A DNA stretch of 64,000 nt from Nocardioides guangzhouensis. Lineage in GTDB: Bacteria > Actinomycetota > Actinomycetes > Propionibacteriales > Nocardioidaceae. Shown here piece after piece: positions 15,921 through 24,594 of this stretch. Position numbers and translations under genes: made by a program. Positions within the stretch are counted from its first letter, which is position 1. Each line of letters opens with the position of its first letter. Under the pieces are notes generated by a model. The model was given only the letters and a program-made list of their open reading frames with translations. It was not told where the DNA came from and did no database searches. The DNA lies in assembly GCF_004519545.1 (NCBI RefSeq), contig NZ_SDKM01000027.1, forward strand, positions 1 through 64,000, read 5' to 3'.

Positions 15921-18167
15921 ATGACCGTGACGTGGCGGGCGCGCATGGTGACGCCCGCGGTGGACCTGACCGCTCCCCTGTTCCGTCGTGAGGTCGAGCT
16001 CGACCCCGGGCACGGCGCCGTGGCGTCGGCGTGGCTGCACCTGAGCAGCCTCGGCGTCCACGAGGCGTTCGTCGACGGGCGACCGGTCGGCGAGGACGTG
16101 CTCAGCCCCGGCTGGAGCGCCTACGAGTGGCGGCTGCGCTACCGCAGCCACGACGTCACCGGGATGCTCCGGGAGCGGAGCGTGCTCACGGTCTCGGTCG
16201 GCAACGGCTGGTGGCGGGGCCGGCTCGGCTTCCACGGCGGTGCGTCGGTGTACGGCGACCGGCTCGGGCTGATCGCCCAGCTCGAGGTCGAGTTCGCGGA
16301 CGGGCACCGGCAGACCGTCCTCACCGACCGGTCGTGGCGAGCGGGTCCCTCCGACGTCCTCGCCGACGACCTGTACGACGGGCAGACGATCGACGCGGGT
16401 CGCCGTACGGACGCCTGGACGAAGGTCGGCGCCCACCCGGCGTCCTTCTTCCCGGTCGAGGAGCTCGACTTCGACACCGCCACGCTCGGTCCGTACCTCG
16501 GACCGCCGGTGGTGCGGCAGGAGGCGCTCCGCCCGCAGCGGATCTGGACGTCGCCCACCGGCCGGACCCTGGTCGACTTCGGCCAGAACCTCGTCGGGTG
16601 GACCCGCTGCCGGGTACGCGGGCCCCGCGGCACCGAGATCCGGGTCCGGCACGCCGAGGTGCTCGAGGACGGCGAGCTCGGGACCCGTCCGCTGCGCACC
16701 GCCCAGGCCACCGACCGGTTCGTCCTGAGCGGCGGAGAGGACGCCTTCGAGCCCACGAAGACATTTCACGGGTTCCGGTACGTCGAGGTGACCGGCTGGC
16801 CGGGCGACCTCACCGACGACGCGATCGAGGCCGTCGTCGTCCACTCGGACCTCCCCCGGACCGGGATCTTCGCCTGCTCCGACGACCTCCTCGACCGGCT
16901 GCACCAGAACATCGTGTGGGGCACCCGCGGCAACGTCCTCGACCTCCCGACGGACTGCCCCCAGCGCGACGAGCGGCTCGGGTGGACGGGCGACATCGCG
17001 GTCTTCGCGTCGACCGCCGCCTTCCTGTTCGACGTCGAGGGCTTCCTCGGCGACTGGCTCGTCGACCTCGACCTCGAGCAGCGTCACGCCGATGGCGTGG
17101 TCCCGGTCGTGGTGCCGGACCCGCTGAAGTACCAGCCGTTCCCCGAGGGGCTGCCCGAGCCCGACACCACCGCGATCTGGAGTGACGCCGCGGTGTGGGT
17201 GCCGTGGGCGCTCTACCAGGCGTACGGCGACCGTGCGCTGCTCGAACGCCAGTACGGGTCGATGTGCGCGCACGTACGGCGCGCCGAGGCGCTGCTCTCC
17301 CCTGCCGGCATCTGGGACTCCGGCTTCCAGCTCGGCGACTGGCTCGACCCCGACGCACCGCCGGACCAGCCGTGGCTGGCCAAGGCCGACAAGGCCGTGG
17401 TGGCGACCGCCTGCCTCTACCGCACCGCCTCGATCATGGAGGCGACCGCGGAGCTGCTCGGGAGGCACGGCGACGCGGCAGGCTTCCGGGCTCTGGCAGC
17501 GCGCGTGCACCGCGGATTCCGCACCGAGCTCGTCTCCGACGACGGGACGATCCGCTCCGACTGCACCACGGTCTACACGCTGGCCCTCGTCTTCGGGCTG
17601 CTGGACGGGGCCCTCGAGGAGCTCGCGGGCAGCCGCCTCGCGGCCCTCGTCGCGGCCAACGGCTACCGGGTGTCGACGGGTTTCGCCGGGACGCCGTACG
17701 TCTGCGATGCGCTGGCCCGGACCGGGCACGTCGACGCGGCGTACGCGCTGCTGACCGAGCGCGAGTGCCCGTCGTGGCTCTACCCCGTGACGATGGGCGC
17801 CACCACCGTCTGGGAGCGCTGGGACTCGATGCTCCCCGACGGCAGCATCAACCCCGGCGAGATGACCAGCTTCAACCACTACGCGCTGGGGGCGGTCGCC
17901 GACTGGATGCACCGGACCGTGGCCGGCGTCGCGCCGGCGGAGCCGGGCTACGCCGCGGTCCGGTTCGCCCCCCGTCCCGGCGGCGGGCTGACCTGGGCGG
18001 CGGCCTCGATCGACACCCGCCACGGCACGGTGGGGATCCGGTGGGACGTCGTCGACGGGAGGCTGCAGGTCGAGACCCGGCTGCCGGACGGCGTACCCGG
18101 CGTCCTCTCCCTCCCCGACGGCACCGAGCACCCTGTGGAGAGCGGCACCCGGACCACGACCTGGTGA
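15921..18167 (+). CDS. Glycoside hydrolase family 78 alpha-L-rhamnosidase
   Basis: 748 residues. Beta-sandwich N-terminal modules are followed by the (alpha/alpha)6 catalytic domain with the GH78 signature DCPQRDERLGWTGD at about residue 346 (catalytic acid region), DFGQNLVGWTR before it, and the late TTVWERWDSM and NPGEMTSFNHYALGAVADWM motifs. It hydrolyses terminal alpha-L-rhamnose from plant glycosides such as flavonoid rutinosides or from polysaccharides. No signal peptide, so it probably acts on imported glycosides. It is shorter than many GH78 proteins (about 900 aa) but complete in its conserved motifs. GH1 gene follows in the same direction. Confidence 0.9.
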   Translation: MTVTWRARMVTPAVDLTAPLFRREVELDPGHGAVASAWLHLSSLGVHEAFVDGRPVGEDVLSPGWSAYEWRLRYRSHDVTGMLRERSVLTVSVGNGWWRGRLGFHGGASVYGDRLGLIAQLEVEFADGHRQTVLTDRSWRAGPSDVLADDLYDGQTIDAGRRTDAWTKVGAHPASFFPVEELDFDTATLGPYLGPPVVRQEALRPQRIWTSPTGRTLVDFGQNLVGWTRCRVRGPRGTEIRVRHAEVLEDGELGTRPLRTAQATDRFVLSGGEDAFEPTKTFHGFRYVEVTGWPGDLTDDAIEAVVVHSDLPRTGIFACSDDLLDRLHQNIVWGTRGNVLDLPTDCPQRDERLGWTGDIAVFASTAAFLFDVEGFLGDWLVDLDLEQRHADGVVPVVVPDPLKYQPFPEGLPEPDTTAIWSDAAVWVPWALYQAYGDRALLERQYGSMCAHVRRAEALLSPAGIWDSGFQLGDWLDPDAPPDQPWLAKADKAVVATACLYRTASIMEATAELLGRHGDAAGFRALAARVHRGFRTELVSDDGTIRSDCTTVYTLALVFGLLDGALEELAGSRLAALVAANGYRVSTGFAGTPYVCDALARTGHVDAAYALLTERECPSWLYPVTMGATTVWERWDSMLPDGSINPGEMTSFNHYALGAVADWMHRTVAGVAPAEPGYAAVRFAPRPGGGLTWAAASIDTRHGTVGIRWDVVDGRLQVETRLPDGVPGVLSLPDGTEHPVESGTRTTTW

Positions 18168-18179
18168 CGTCGTGCGGCT

Positions 18180-18199
18180 CGGCGATGCGAGGTATCAAC
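18180..18199 (-). promoter_or_regulatory. Conserved palindromic site, copy 2 (upstream of GH1 gene)
   Basis: On the minus strand this reads GTTGATACCTCGCATCGCCG, aligning without gaps to the copies at 15857, 28587 and 41610 (consensus GTYGATRNCTNNCATC). It is about 45-65 bases before the GH1 start and in the opposite orientation to the gene. The match is weaker than between copies 1 and 3, so this is tentative. Confidence 0.45.
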
Positions 18200-18244
18200 A
18201 GAGGTGACTTCCGGAGCCCGCGGCGGTGGCGTTGGCTGGTGGCC

Positions 18245-19504
18245 ATGAGCGATCGATCCTTCCCGACCGGGTTCCTCTGGGGTGTCGCCGGGTCCGGGCA
18301 CCAGACCGAGGGTGACAACATCGACAGCGACACCTGGTTCGCCGAGCAGGTCACCCCCACCGTGTTCCGCGAGCCCTCCGGCCGGGCCTGCGGCAGCTAC
18401 GAACGGTGGCGCGAGGACGTCGCGCTGGCGGCGGGCATGGGGCTCTCGGCGTATCGCTTCTCCGTCGAGTGGGCCCGCGTGGAGCCCCACGCCGGGACGT
18501 TCTCCGAGGAGGCCCTCGACCACTACGAGGCCGTCGTCGACGAGTGCCTCGCGCTCGGCCTGGCGCCGGTCGTCACCTTCAACCACTTCACCTCCCCGCA
18601 CTGGTTCGCCAAGCGCGGCGGGTGGCTGGATCCGGAGGCGCCGGAGGCGTTCGCGCGCTACTGCGGCCGGGTGATGGACCGCTTCGGCGACCGGATCGCG
18701 GTGGCCGTGACCCTGAACGAGCCGAACCTCGCCCGGCTCCTCACCTGGCTGGACCTGCCGGAGTTCGTCCGCGACCTCGAGCGGGCGACCCTGGTGGCCG
18801 CCAGCGAGGCGGCCGGCGTGCCGGCGTACCGGCTCTCCAACGTGATGCTCCCCGAGGAGATGGACGCGATCGCCGACGGGATGACCGCCGGACACGTCGC
18901 GGCCCGCGCGGCGATCCGGCGCCGCCGGCCGGACCTGCCGGTCGGCCTGTCGATCGCGGTGATCGACGACGTGGTGGACGGCGACGACGCCTCCGTCCGT
19001 GACCGCAAGCGCGCCGAGGTGTACGAGCGCTGGCTGCGCCTGGCCCGCGACGACGACTTCGTCGGCGTCCAGAACTACGAGCGCGTGCACTACGACGGCT
19101 TCGGGGCCGTCCCGCCGCCCGAGGGTGCGCCGCTGAACCAGATGGGGACGGAGGTCGAGCCGCTCTCGCTCGCGGGCGCCGTGCGCTACGCCCACGAGGT
19201 GGCCGGGGTGCCGGTGCTGGTGACCGAGCACGGCATGGCCACCCCGGACGACACCCTGCGGGCGGAGTTCATCGAGCCGGCCCTGGCGGGACTGCTCGAC
19301 GCGGTCGAGGACGGGGTGCCGGTGCTGGGCTACCTGCACTGGACCCTGCTCGACAACTTCGAGTGGATCTTCGGCTACTCGTTCCAGTACGGCCTGCACG
19401 AGGTCGACCGGGAGACGCTGACCAGGACGGCGAAGCCGAGCGCCGGGGTGTACGCCGCCATCGCGCGCGCCGGCGCGGTGAGGTCCCCGGTCGTCGCCGG
19501 GTGA
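18245..19504 (+). CDS. Glycoside hydrolase family 1 (beta-glucosidase-like)
   Basis: 419 residues of the GH1 TIM-barrel. Start region FPTGFLWGVAGSGHQTEGDN, acid/base Glu in TLNEPN, nucleophile Glu in VTEHGMATPDD, and the family tail GYLHWTLLDNFEWIFGY. GH1 enzymes release beta-linked glucose or related sugars from glycosides. The nucleophile loop reads TEHG instead of the common TENG. It is somewhat shorter than the usual 440-480 residues. Cytoplasmic (no signal peptide). With the upstream rhamnosidase it could strip rutinose-type disaccharides in order: rhamnose first, then glucose. Confidence 0.9.
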   Translation: MSDRSFPTGFLWGVAGSGHQTEGDNIDSDTWFAEQVTPTVFREPSGRACGSYERWREDVALAAGMGLSAYRFSVEWARVEPHAGTFSEEALDHYEAVVDECLALGLAPVVTFNHFTSPHWFAKRGGWLDPEAPEAFARYCGRVMDRFGDRIAVAVTLNEPNLARLLTWLDLPEFVRDLERATLVAASEAAGVPAYRLSNVMLPEEMDAIADGMTAGHVAARAAIRRRRPDLPVGLSIAVIDDVVDGDDASVRDRKRAEVYERWLRLARDDDFVGVQNYERVHYDGFGAVPPPEGAPLNQMGTEVEPLSLAGAVRYAHEVAGVPVLVTEHGMATPDDTLRAEFIEPALAGLLDAVEDGVPVLGYLHWTLLDNFEWIFGYSFQYGLHEVDRETLTRTAKPSAGVYAAIARAGAVRSPVVAG

Positions 19505-19516
19505 CAACGGCTCCGG

Positions 19517-19798
19517 TCAGGACCACACCACGTCGAGCTCCTCGCGGGTGCCGAAGCGCTCCAGGTGGTCCTTGACCACCTGGGCGAAGCGGTCGGCGTC
19601 ACCGCCCTCGGGGACGGTGGCCTCGATCCGGAGCAGCCCGGCCTCGGCGCGCAGGACGACGACCTGGCCGCTGTCGAACCGGATCACGGTGGCGCCGTCC
19701 TCCTCCCCCGCGCTGCCCTTGCGCGCCCAGTGCCCGGCGAGCTGCTTGGCGTAGCGCTCCGGGCGGTCCGTCGCCATCGTTCCATGCCTGGTGGTCAT
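19517..19798 (-). CDS. DUF2218 domain protein
   Basis: 93 residues, matching the DUF2218 pattern: RYAKQLAGHWARK near the start, FDSGQVVVLRAEAGLLRIEA in the middle, VVKDHLERFG near the end. Function unknown; members often sit next to metal or oxidoreductase genes. ATG 19798 has CAGGAGATCGC directly upstream. It is the last gene of the long minus-strand operon, 23 bases after the SDR stop, and converges on the GH1 gene with only 12 bases between. Confidence 0.78.
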   Translation of the reverse strand: MTTRHGTMATDRPERYAKQLAGHWARKGSAGEEDGATVIRFDSGQVVVLRAEAGLLRIEATVPEGGDADRFAQVVKDHLERFGTREELDVVWS

Positions 19799-19821
19799 GC
19801 GATCTCCTGGGTGTGCTGGGT

Positions 19822-20565
19822 CTACAGGGTGCCCGACGCGCCGGGCAGCACCGCCGACCAGCCCCCGTCGATGACGAGGTTGGCGCCGGTCACGTACGAC
19901 GCGTCGTCGGAGGCGAGGAACAGCACGCACCGGGCGACCTCATCGGGTCGCCCGACCCGTCCCAGCGGGATCGAGCGGGCGATGTGCCGCATCGGGTGGT
20001 CGTCGGCGAGCAGGTCGGCGCGGGTCGCCGGCGTCTCGATCATCCCGGGGCTCACGCAGTTGACCCGGATGCCGTGCCCGGCCCCCTCGGCGGCCAGCTG
20101 CCGGGTCAGCGCGATGACCCCGCCCTTGGTGACCGTGTGTGCGGCCCGGCCGTTGGTCAGCGAGCCGGTCAGCCCGGCCGTCGAGCCGACCAGCACGACG
20201 GACGCGTTGCCGGACCGCTTGAGGTGCGGCCAGGCGTGCTTGACCGGGAAGAAGACCACGTCGAGCTCGTGGCGCAGGACGAAGTCCCACTCGTCCCGGG
20301 TGACGTCCTCGACGGCGTTGAACCGGGTCGCGCCGGCATTGGCGTAGAGCACGTCGATGCGCCCGTGCTCGCGTGCCGCAGCGTCGACCCACCGCCGTAC
20401 GGCGTCCTCGTCGGTCAGGTCCACCCGGGCGGCACCCGGCGCCTCCTGCACGTCGCACCCGACGACGGTCGCCCCGGCGTCCGTGAACAGCTCGGCCGCG
20501 GCGGCGCCCTGGCCACCGGCGGAGCCGGTGATGAGGCAGACCTTCCCGGCGAGGGAGGCGGTCAC
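19822..20565 (-). CDS. SDR-family oxidoreductase with His in place of the catalytic Tyr
   Basis: 247 residues, short-chain dehydrogenase fold: cofactor motif LITGSAGGQGAAAAELF (TGxxxGxG), YANAGA (NNAG equivalent) and the end VTGANLVIDGGW. The catalytic motif that is normally YxxxK reads AAHTVTKGG, so His replaces Tyr; the Ser in VGSTAGL is kept. The same change occurs in the SDR at 24595. It probably oxidises or reduces a hydroxy/keto intermediate of the operon pathway, NAD preferred (Asp after the second beta strand in VVGCDVQ). The GTG start overlaps the hydrolase stop (GTGA). Confidence 0.85.
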   Translation of the reverse strand: MTASLAGKVCLITGSAGGQGAAAAELFTDAGATVVGCDVQEAPGAARVDLTDEDAVRRWVDAAAREHGRIDVLYANAGATRFNAVEDVTRDEWDFVLRHELDVVFFPVKHAWPHLKRSGNASVVLVGSTAGLTGSLTNGRAAHTVTKGGVIALTRQLAAEGAGHGIRVNCVSPGMIETPATRADLLADDHPMRHIARSIPLGRVGRPDEVARCVLFLASDDASYVTGANLVIDGGWSAVLPGASGTL

Positions 20566-21728
20566 GGGCGGCCGGCGTCCAGGTCGGCCAGCGTGTCCTC
20601 GATCCAGTCCGCGGTGAACGCGGCCACGTGCGGCAGGTGGTCGAGCCCGCAGTGCTCCGTGCCGCCCTCCTCGGGGGTGAAGATCCGCAGCTCCTTGCGG
20701 GGCGCGGAGGTGGCCTGCTCGAACGACTGGTGGGCGTAGGCCACGTTGATCTGGCGGTCGCCCTCGCCGTGCGTGATGAGCAGCGGGCAGGTGATCTGCT
20801 CGACCACCCCGTTCAGGTTGACCCGCTCGGCCTTCTCGATGAACGTCGGCAGGTCGCTCTCGCCCCACACCCACAGCACGTGCTCCCAGTAGTGCGGGAC
20901 CGGGTTCTCGCCCTCCCGCTCGAGCCGCTTCTTCTGCACCTCGCCCCAGTTGTGGTTGGCACCCCAGGCGACGGCCAGCGCGAGCCGCTTCTCGAACGCC
21001 GCCGCGCGGGGCACGTAGTAGCCACCGAGCGACCAGCCGACCAGCCCGATCCGGTCGCTGCGGACGTCCGGCCGACCCTCGAGGTGGTCGACGCAGGCCC
21101 GGGCCCAGTCCTCGGTCTCGACCCGTGAGGTCAGCCCCTGGAGGCGGAGTGCCTCGCCGGAGCCGGGGCAGTCGACCTGCAGCACCGAGATGCCGCGCGC
21201 GGCCATCTCCGAGGGCCACCCGGAGGTGTACATGTGCTCCTTGGTCGAGTCGAGGCCGTTCCACATGATCATCACCGGCACCGGTCGCCCGTCCGGCGAC
21301 CCGTTCGTGAAGTACGCCGGCAGCGTGGTGCCCTCGAACGGGACCTCGACCCGCGTCGTGGCGGGGTCGACCAGCTCGAACGACCTCTCCATGAGCTCGA
21401 GGCAGTGCCGGTACGTCGGGACCCGGTCGGGCGAGGAGTTGCTGAGCATCCGCTCGGCCTGGCAGAGGTACGCCGCGGCCCGGAGGTACTGCTGGCCGGC
21501 GGTGCGCAGGTGCCCGGCCTTCTCGGCCTCGACCGCCTGCTCCTCGACCTGGTCGGCCACCCGCCGCCAGGACGCCATGAACTCCTGGGTGCCGACGTCG
21601 GAGCCCTGCTGGGCGAGGTCCCGGATCGGCCGGCACGCCCGGTCGACCTCGTCGATGGTGCCGCCGCTGTTGAGGGTGGCGACCACGCCGAGGTTCCAGA
21701 TGTAGTTGCCCGGGAAGTACTCGAACAC
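20562..21728 (-). CDS. Alpha/beta hydrolase, resembles 2,6-dihydroxypseudooxynicotine (C-C bond) hydrolase
   Basis: 388 residues. An all-helical N-terminal part (about 1-130) precedes an alpha/beta-hydrolase core with nucleophile elbow GLVGWSLGGYYVPRAAAFEK (Ser about residue 215), a later Asp in THGEGDRQ and a His in GTEHCGLDH. Size and layout match the FrsA/DHPON-hydrolase group; DHPON hydrolase cleaves a C-C bond next to a carbonyl on a dihydroxylated ring. In this operon a retro-Claisen type cleavage of a ring-opened or acyl-phenol intermediate is plausible. GTG 21728 is the only good start after the upstream stop at 21734. Substrate not known. Confidence 0.82.
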   Translation of the reverse strand: MFEYFPGNYIWNLGVVATLNSGGTIDEVDRACRPIRDLAQQGSDVGTQEFMASWRRVADQVEEQAVEAEKAGHLRTAGQQYLRAAAYLCQAERMLSNSSPDRVPTYRHCLELMERSFELVDPATTRVEVPFEGTTLPAYFTNGSPDGRPVPVMIMWNGLDSTKEHMYTSGWPSEMAARGISVLQVDCPGSGEALRLQGLTSRVETEDWARACVDHLEGRPDVRSDRIGLVGWSLGGYYVPRAAAFEKRLALAVAWGANHNWGEVQKKRLEREGENPVPHYWEHVLWVWGESDLPTFIEKAERVNLNGVVEQITCPLLITHGEGDRQINVAYAHQSFEQATSAPRKELRIFTPEEGGTEHCGLDHLPHVAAFTADWIEDTLADLDAGRP

Positions 21729-21733
21729 GACTG

Positions 21734-22702
21734 CTACCTGCTTTCTGCTGTCTGCCGCGACGCGCGGCGGAACGGGGTGAGGGGCGGGACGGGGGTGCCG
21801 TCGACCACCGTGTTGGTGAGGGTGCCGAGCCGCTCGACCGTGATCGAGACGACGTCGCCGGGCTGGAGCGGGGGCGGGTCCTGCCGGCCGGCCCGGCCCC
21901 AGAGCTCGGCCAGGCAGCCGCCGCCCCCGGTGGTGCCGGAGGCGAGGACGTCGCCGGGGACCACGAGCGAGTCGCGCGAGGCGTAGGCGAGCATGGTCGG
22001 GAACGACCAGCCCATGTGCGCGAGCCGGTCCCGGCCGACCTCGACGCCGTTGACGGTGACCCGGCAGTCGAGGTCGAGGAACCCGTCGTCGTCGACCCGG
22101 TCGGCCAGCTCGTCGGCGGTGACCAGCCACGGGCCGATCGAGGTGCAGAAGTCCTTGCCCTTGGCCGGGCCGAGCCCGACACGCATCTCGCGCTTCTGGA
22201 GGTCGCGGGCGGACCAGTCGTTGAGGACGAGGTACCCGAAGATCGCGTCCCCGGCCTCGGCCTCGGTCCACGACGCACCTTCGGCCCCGGCGACGCACGC
22301 GACCTCGAGCTCGAAGTCGAGGGCCCGGCAGCCCCAGGGACGCCGGACCGGCGCGCCCGGCCCGACGATCGCGTGCGGGTTGGTGAAGTAGAACGTCGGG
22401 GCGTCGTACCACGCGTCCGGGACGCCGACGGCGTCGTCGACGCTCCGCCGGACGCCCTCGACGTGGGACTCGAAGGTGACGAAGTCGCGCACGCTCGACG
22501 GGTGCAGCGGCGGCAGCAGGGTGGCCCCGGCCAGCGGCAGCGCCACCCCGGCCAGCGCCCTGGTGCCGATCTCCAGCGCGGCCGGCAGCCCCGCCCGGAC
22601 CAGGTCGTCGACGGTCAGCCCGTCGGGCAGCGGGTGCAGGCCGTCCTCCGCGAGGACCGCACCGACCACCAGGTCGCCGACCCGGGCGGTCGCGAGCCTC
22701 AC
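21734..22702 (-). CDS. Fumarylacetoacetate hydrolase (FAH) family protein, copy 1
   Basis: 322 residues, FAH fold. Hallmarks: RDFVTFESHVEGVRRSV, LDFELEVACVAG (metal-binding Glu residues), LNDWSARDLQKREM and GPAKGKDFCTSIGPWLVTAD. FAH-family enzymes hydrolyse or hydrate diketo or ring-cleavage products. It is clearly paralogous to the protein at 27218-28201 in the same operon (shared FESHVEGV, NDWSARD, GKDF, GHMGWSF/AHMGWSF). GTG 22702 overlaps the SDR stop. Likely acts on the product of the extradiol dioxygenase two genes upstream. Confidence 0.9.
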   Translation of the reverse strand: MRLATARVGDLVVGAVLAEDGLHPLPDGLTVDDLVRAGLPAALEIGTRALAGVALPLAGATLLPPLHPSSVRDFVTFESHVEGVRRSVDDAVGVPDAWYDAPTFYFTNPHAIVGPGAPVRRPWGCRALDFELEVACVAGAEGASWTEAEAGDAIFGYLVLNDWSARDLQKREMRVGLGPAKGKDFCTSIGPWLVTADELADRVDDDGFLDLDCRVTVNGVEVGRDRLAHMGWSFPTMLAYASRDSLVVPGDVLASGTTGGGGCLAELWGRAGRQDPPPLQPGDVVSITVERLGTLTNTVVDGTPVPPLTPFRRASRQTAESR

Positions 22703-23478
22703 GTCGCTCCCCCGATCGCGTCGGCGATGCCCTTGTGGGACACGTGCGCGGTGAGCCCGCCGTCGACGACCAGCTCCGCGCCGTTCATGTACGCCGCGTC
22801 GTCGGAGACCAGGAAGACCATCAGCGGGGCGACGTCGTCGACGGTCCCGGTGCGGCCGAGCGGCACCTCGGCGACGGCGGCGGCCCGGAACGCCGGCGAC
22901 GCGTTCGCCATCAACGGAGTCTCCACCAGTCCGGGCATCACCGCGTTCACCCGGATGCCTCGGGCGCCCAGCTCGAGCGACGCGGTCCGGCTCAGGCCGC
23001 GCAGCGCCCACTTGCTCGCGGTGTACGCCGCCGCGACGTGCCCGCTGAGGGCGGCCACCGAGCACACGTTGACGATCGACGAGCCGGCCGGCATCAGCGG
23101 CACCAGGGCCTGGATGCCCAGCAGCGGCCCGGTGACGTTGATGTCGAAGGTGCGGTGCCAGGTCTCCAGGTCGACGTCGGGCAGCCGGTCCCGTCCCGCG
23201 ACCCCCGCGTTGTTCACCAGCGCGTCGACCCGGCCGTACGTCGACCGGAGGTCGTCCGCCAGGGCCTCCCAGCCGTCGGCGTCGCGGACGTCGAGGTGCC
23301 GGTAGGCGGCGGCGAGGCCCGCGGCGACGAGGGTCTTCGCGAGCGCCTCGCCCTCCTCGTCGAGCACGTCGGTGAGCACCACGGTGGCGCCGGCGCGCGC
23401 GAGCGCGGCCACCTCGGCGGCGCCCTGCCCGCGAGCGCCACCGGTGACCACGACCACCTTGCCGTCGACCCTGCTCAT
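22699..23478 (-). CDS. SDR-family oxidoreductase (canonical active site)
   Basis: 259 residues. NAD motif VVTGGARGQGAAEVAALARA, NNAGVAG, catalytic Ser in NVCSVAALSG and canonical YTASK. C-terminal GAELVVDGGLTAH is typical. Aspartate after strand 2 (VLTDVLD) suggests NAD. ATG 23478 is preceded by AAAGGAGACGAC. Its stop overlaps the start of FAH copy 1. This is the only one of the three SDRs of the operon with the normal Tyr. Confidence 0.9.
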   Translation of the reverse strand: MSRVDGKVVVVTGGARGQGAAEVAALARAGATVVLTDVLDEEGEALAKTLVAAGLAAAYRHLDVRDADGWEALADDLRSTYGRVDALVNNAGVAGRDRLPDVDLETWHRTFDINVTGPLLGIQALVPLMPAGSSIVNVCSVAALSGHVAAAYTASKWALRGLSRTASLELGARGIRVNAVMPGLVETPLMANASPAFRAAAVAEVPLGRTGTVDDVAPLMVFLVSDDAAYMNGAELVVDGGLTAHVSHKGIADAIGGAT

Positions 23479-23496
23479 GTCGTCTCCTTTCGTCCC

Positions 23497-23565
23497 ACCG
23501 GGTTTCGAGACGCTCGCTCGCTGGCGCTCGCTCCTCAACCAGCGGTCTCGCTCCTCGACCGGCGG
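23497..23565. repeat. Dispersed intergenic repeat, copy A
   Basis: Gap between the dioxygenase and the SDR gene. It contains GTTTCGAGACGCTCG, then CTCCTCAACCAGCGG (23531-23545) and a degenerate second tail CTCCTCGACCGGCGG (23551-23565). The gap at 24548-24587 carries the same ends (TCGAGACG ... CTCCTCAACCAGCGG) around a different stem. Similar hairpin-forming elements are, to my knowledge, common between genes in Nocardioides-type genomes; role unknown. Confidence 0.6.
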
Positions 23566-23572
23566 TGGCGGG

Positions 23573-24523
23573 TCAGACCGGCGGCGCGACGAAGACGCCG
23601 CGGTCGGGGTCGTTGAAGCTCTCGCGGGCGATCAGCTCGCTCATCGGGTCCGCGGTCCCCCACACGTCCTGGGTCATCGGGTCGGCGATGTCGTAGACGG
23701 ACGGGTGCCACTCGTCGGTGGTGAGCCGCTCGAGCTCGGTGGTGTACTCCATCGTGTTGCCGCTCGGGTCGAGGAAGTACGTGAACGTGTTGTTGCCCGC
23801 GTTGTGCCGGCCCGGCCCCCAGACCTTCTTGATGCCGGCCCGCATCACGCGACCGGTGCCGCGCATGTACTCGTCGAGGCCCCGCAGCTCGAACGAGACG
23901 TGGTGGACCGAGGTGTGCGGCCCGCGGGCGATGGCCAGGCTGTGGTGCCAGTCGTTGCACCGCATGAAGTGCATCATCTCGCCCATGTGCTCGCCCCAGA
24001 GCGTGTCGCTGAGCATGAAGCCGAGGTACTTCTCGTAGAAGTCCTTCGTGCGCGTCGGGTCGTTGGAGTTCATCACCGCGTGCGAGATCCGGACCGGGAT
24101 CGACTCCCCTTCCTCCACCTCGCGGTGCTGCCGGGTCTCGACGTCGGCCGAGATCTCGATGACCCGGCCGTCGATGTCGAAGAACCGGAAGCCGTAGCCG
24201 CCGCCGGCGGTCTGCAGCTTGTCGGGCTGGCTGACCAGCTGGACCCCCTCGCTCGCGAGCTTGGCCGCGAGTGCGTCGACGGCAGCCGGGTCGGTGGCGC
24301 CGAACGAGATGAGGTCGAGCCGCTTCTCGCCGGCCCGGCGCAGCCGGATGACGTACTGCTCCGGGGAGCCCTCGGCGGCGAGGTAGGAGAGGTCGCCGTC
24401 GGTGCCGACCTCGGTGAGGCCCCAGAGGTCGGTGTAGAAGCTCCGCTGGGTCTGGTAGTCGGGCACCGCCAGGTCGACGTGCCTGAGGTGGGTGATGCCG
24501 AATGCGTTGAGGTTGCCGCTCAT
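23573..24523 (-). CDS. Extradiol (type I, VOC) ring-cleavage dioxygenase
   Basis: 316 residues, two consecutive VOC modules. Likely iron ligands are His in LRHVDLAVPD (N-terminal module), His in TSVHHVSFELRG and Glu in SGNTMEYTTEL, the pattern of catechol 2,3-dioxygenase-type enzymes. Extradiol enzymes open a catechol ring next to the two hydroxyls using Fe(II) and O2. The genes around it (flavin monooxygenase, two FAH proteins, ALDH) fit a meta-cleavage route. ATG 24523 is preceded by GAAGGAAAC. Flanked on both sides by copies of a dispersed repeat. The exact catechol is not predictable. Confidence 0.87.
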   Translation of the reverse strand: MSGNLNAFGITHLRHVDLAVPDYQTQRSFYTDLWGLTEVGTDGDLSYLAAEGSPEQYVIRLRRAGEKRLDLISFGATDPAAVDALAAKLASEGVQLVSQPDKLQTAGGGYGFRFFDIDGRVIEISADVETRQHREVEEGESIPVRISHAVMNSNDPTRTKDFYEKYLGFMLSDTLWGEHMGEMMHFMRCNDWHHSLAIARGPHTSVHHVSFELRGLDEYMRGTGRVMRAGIKKVWGPGRHNAGNNTFTYFLDPSGNTMEYTTELERLTTDEWHPSVYDIADPMTQDVWGTADPMSELIARESFNDPDRGVFVAPPV

Positions 24524-24547
24524 GTTTCCTTCTTCCTTGGGTTCCTT

Positions 24548-24587
24548 GGTCTCGAGACGGGCGCAGAGCGCCCTCCTCAACCAGCGG
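24548..24587. repeat. Dispersed intergenic repeat, copy B
   Basis: GGTCTCGAGACGGGCGCAGA followed by GCGCCCTCCTCAACCAGCGG. GGGCGC and GCGCCC form a 6-base stem around AGA. Its ends match copy A at 23497-23565. It lies in the 71-base gap between an SDR gene and the dioxygenase gene inside the operon. Confidence 0.6.
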
Positions 24588-24594
24588 AGGGGGC

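Noticed and set aside
14955..18131. Open frame of over 1000 codons on the minus strand
   Set aside because: It lies antisense to the LysR and GH78 genes, has no recognisable domain and typical high-GC shadow composition.
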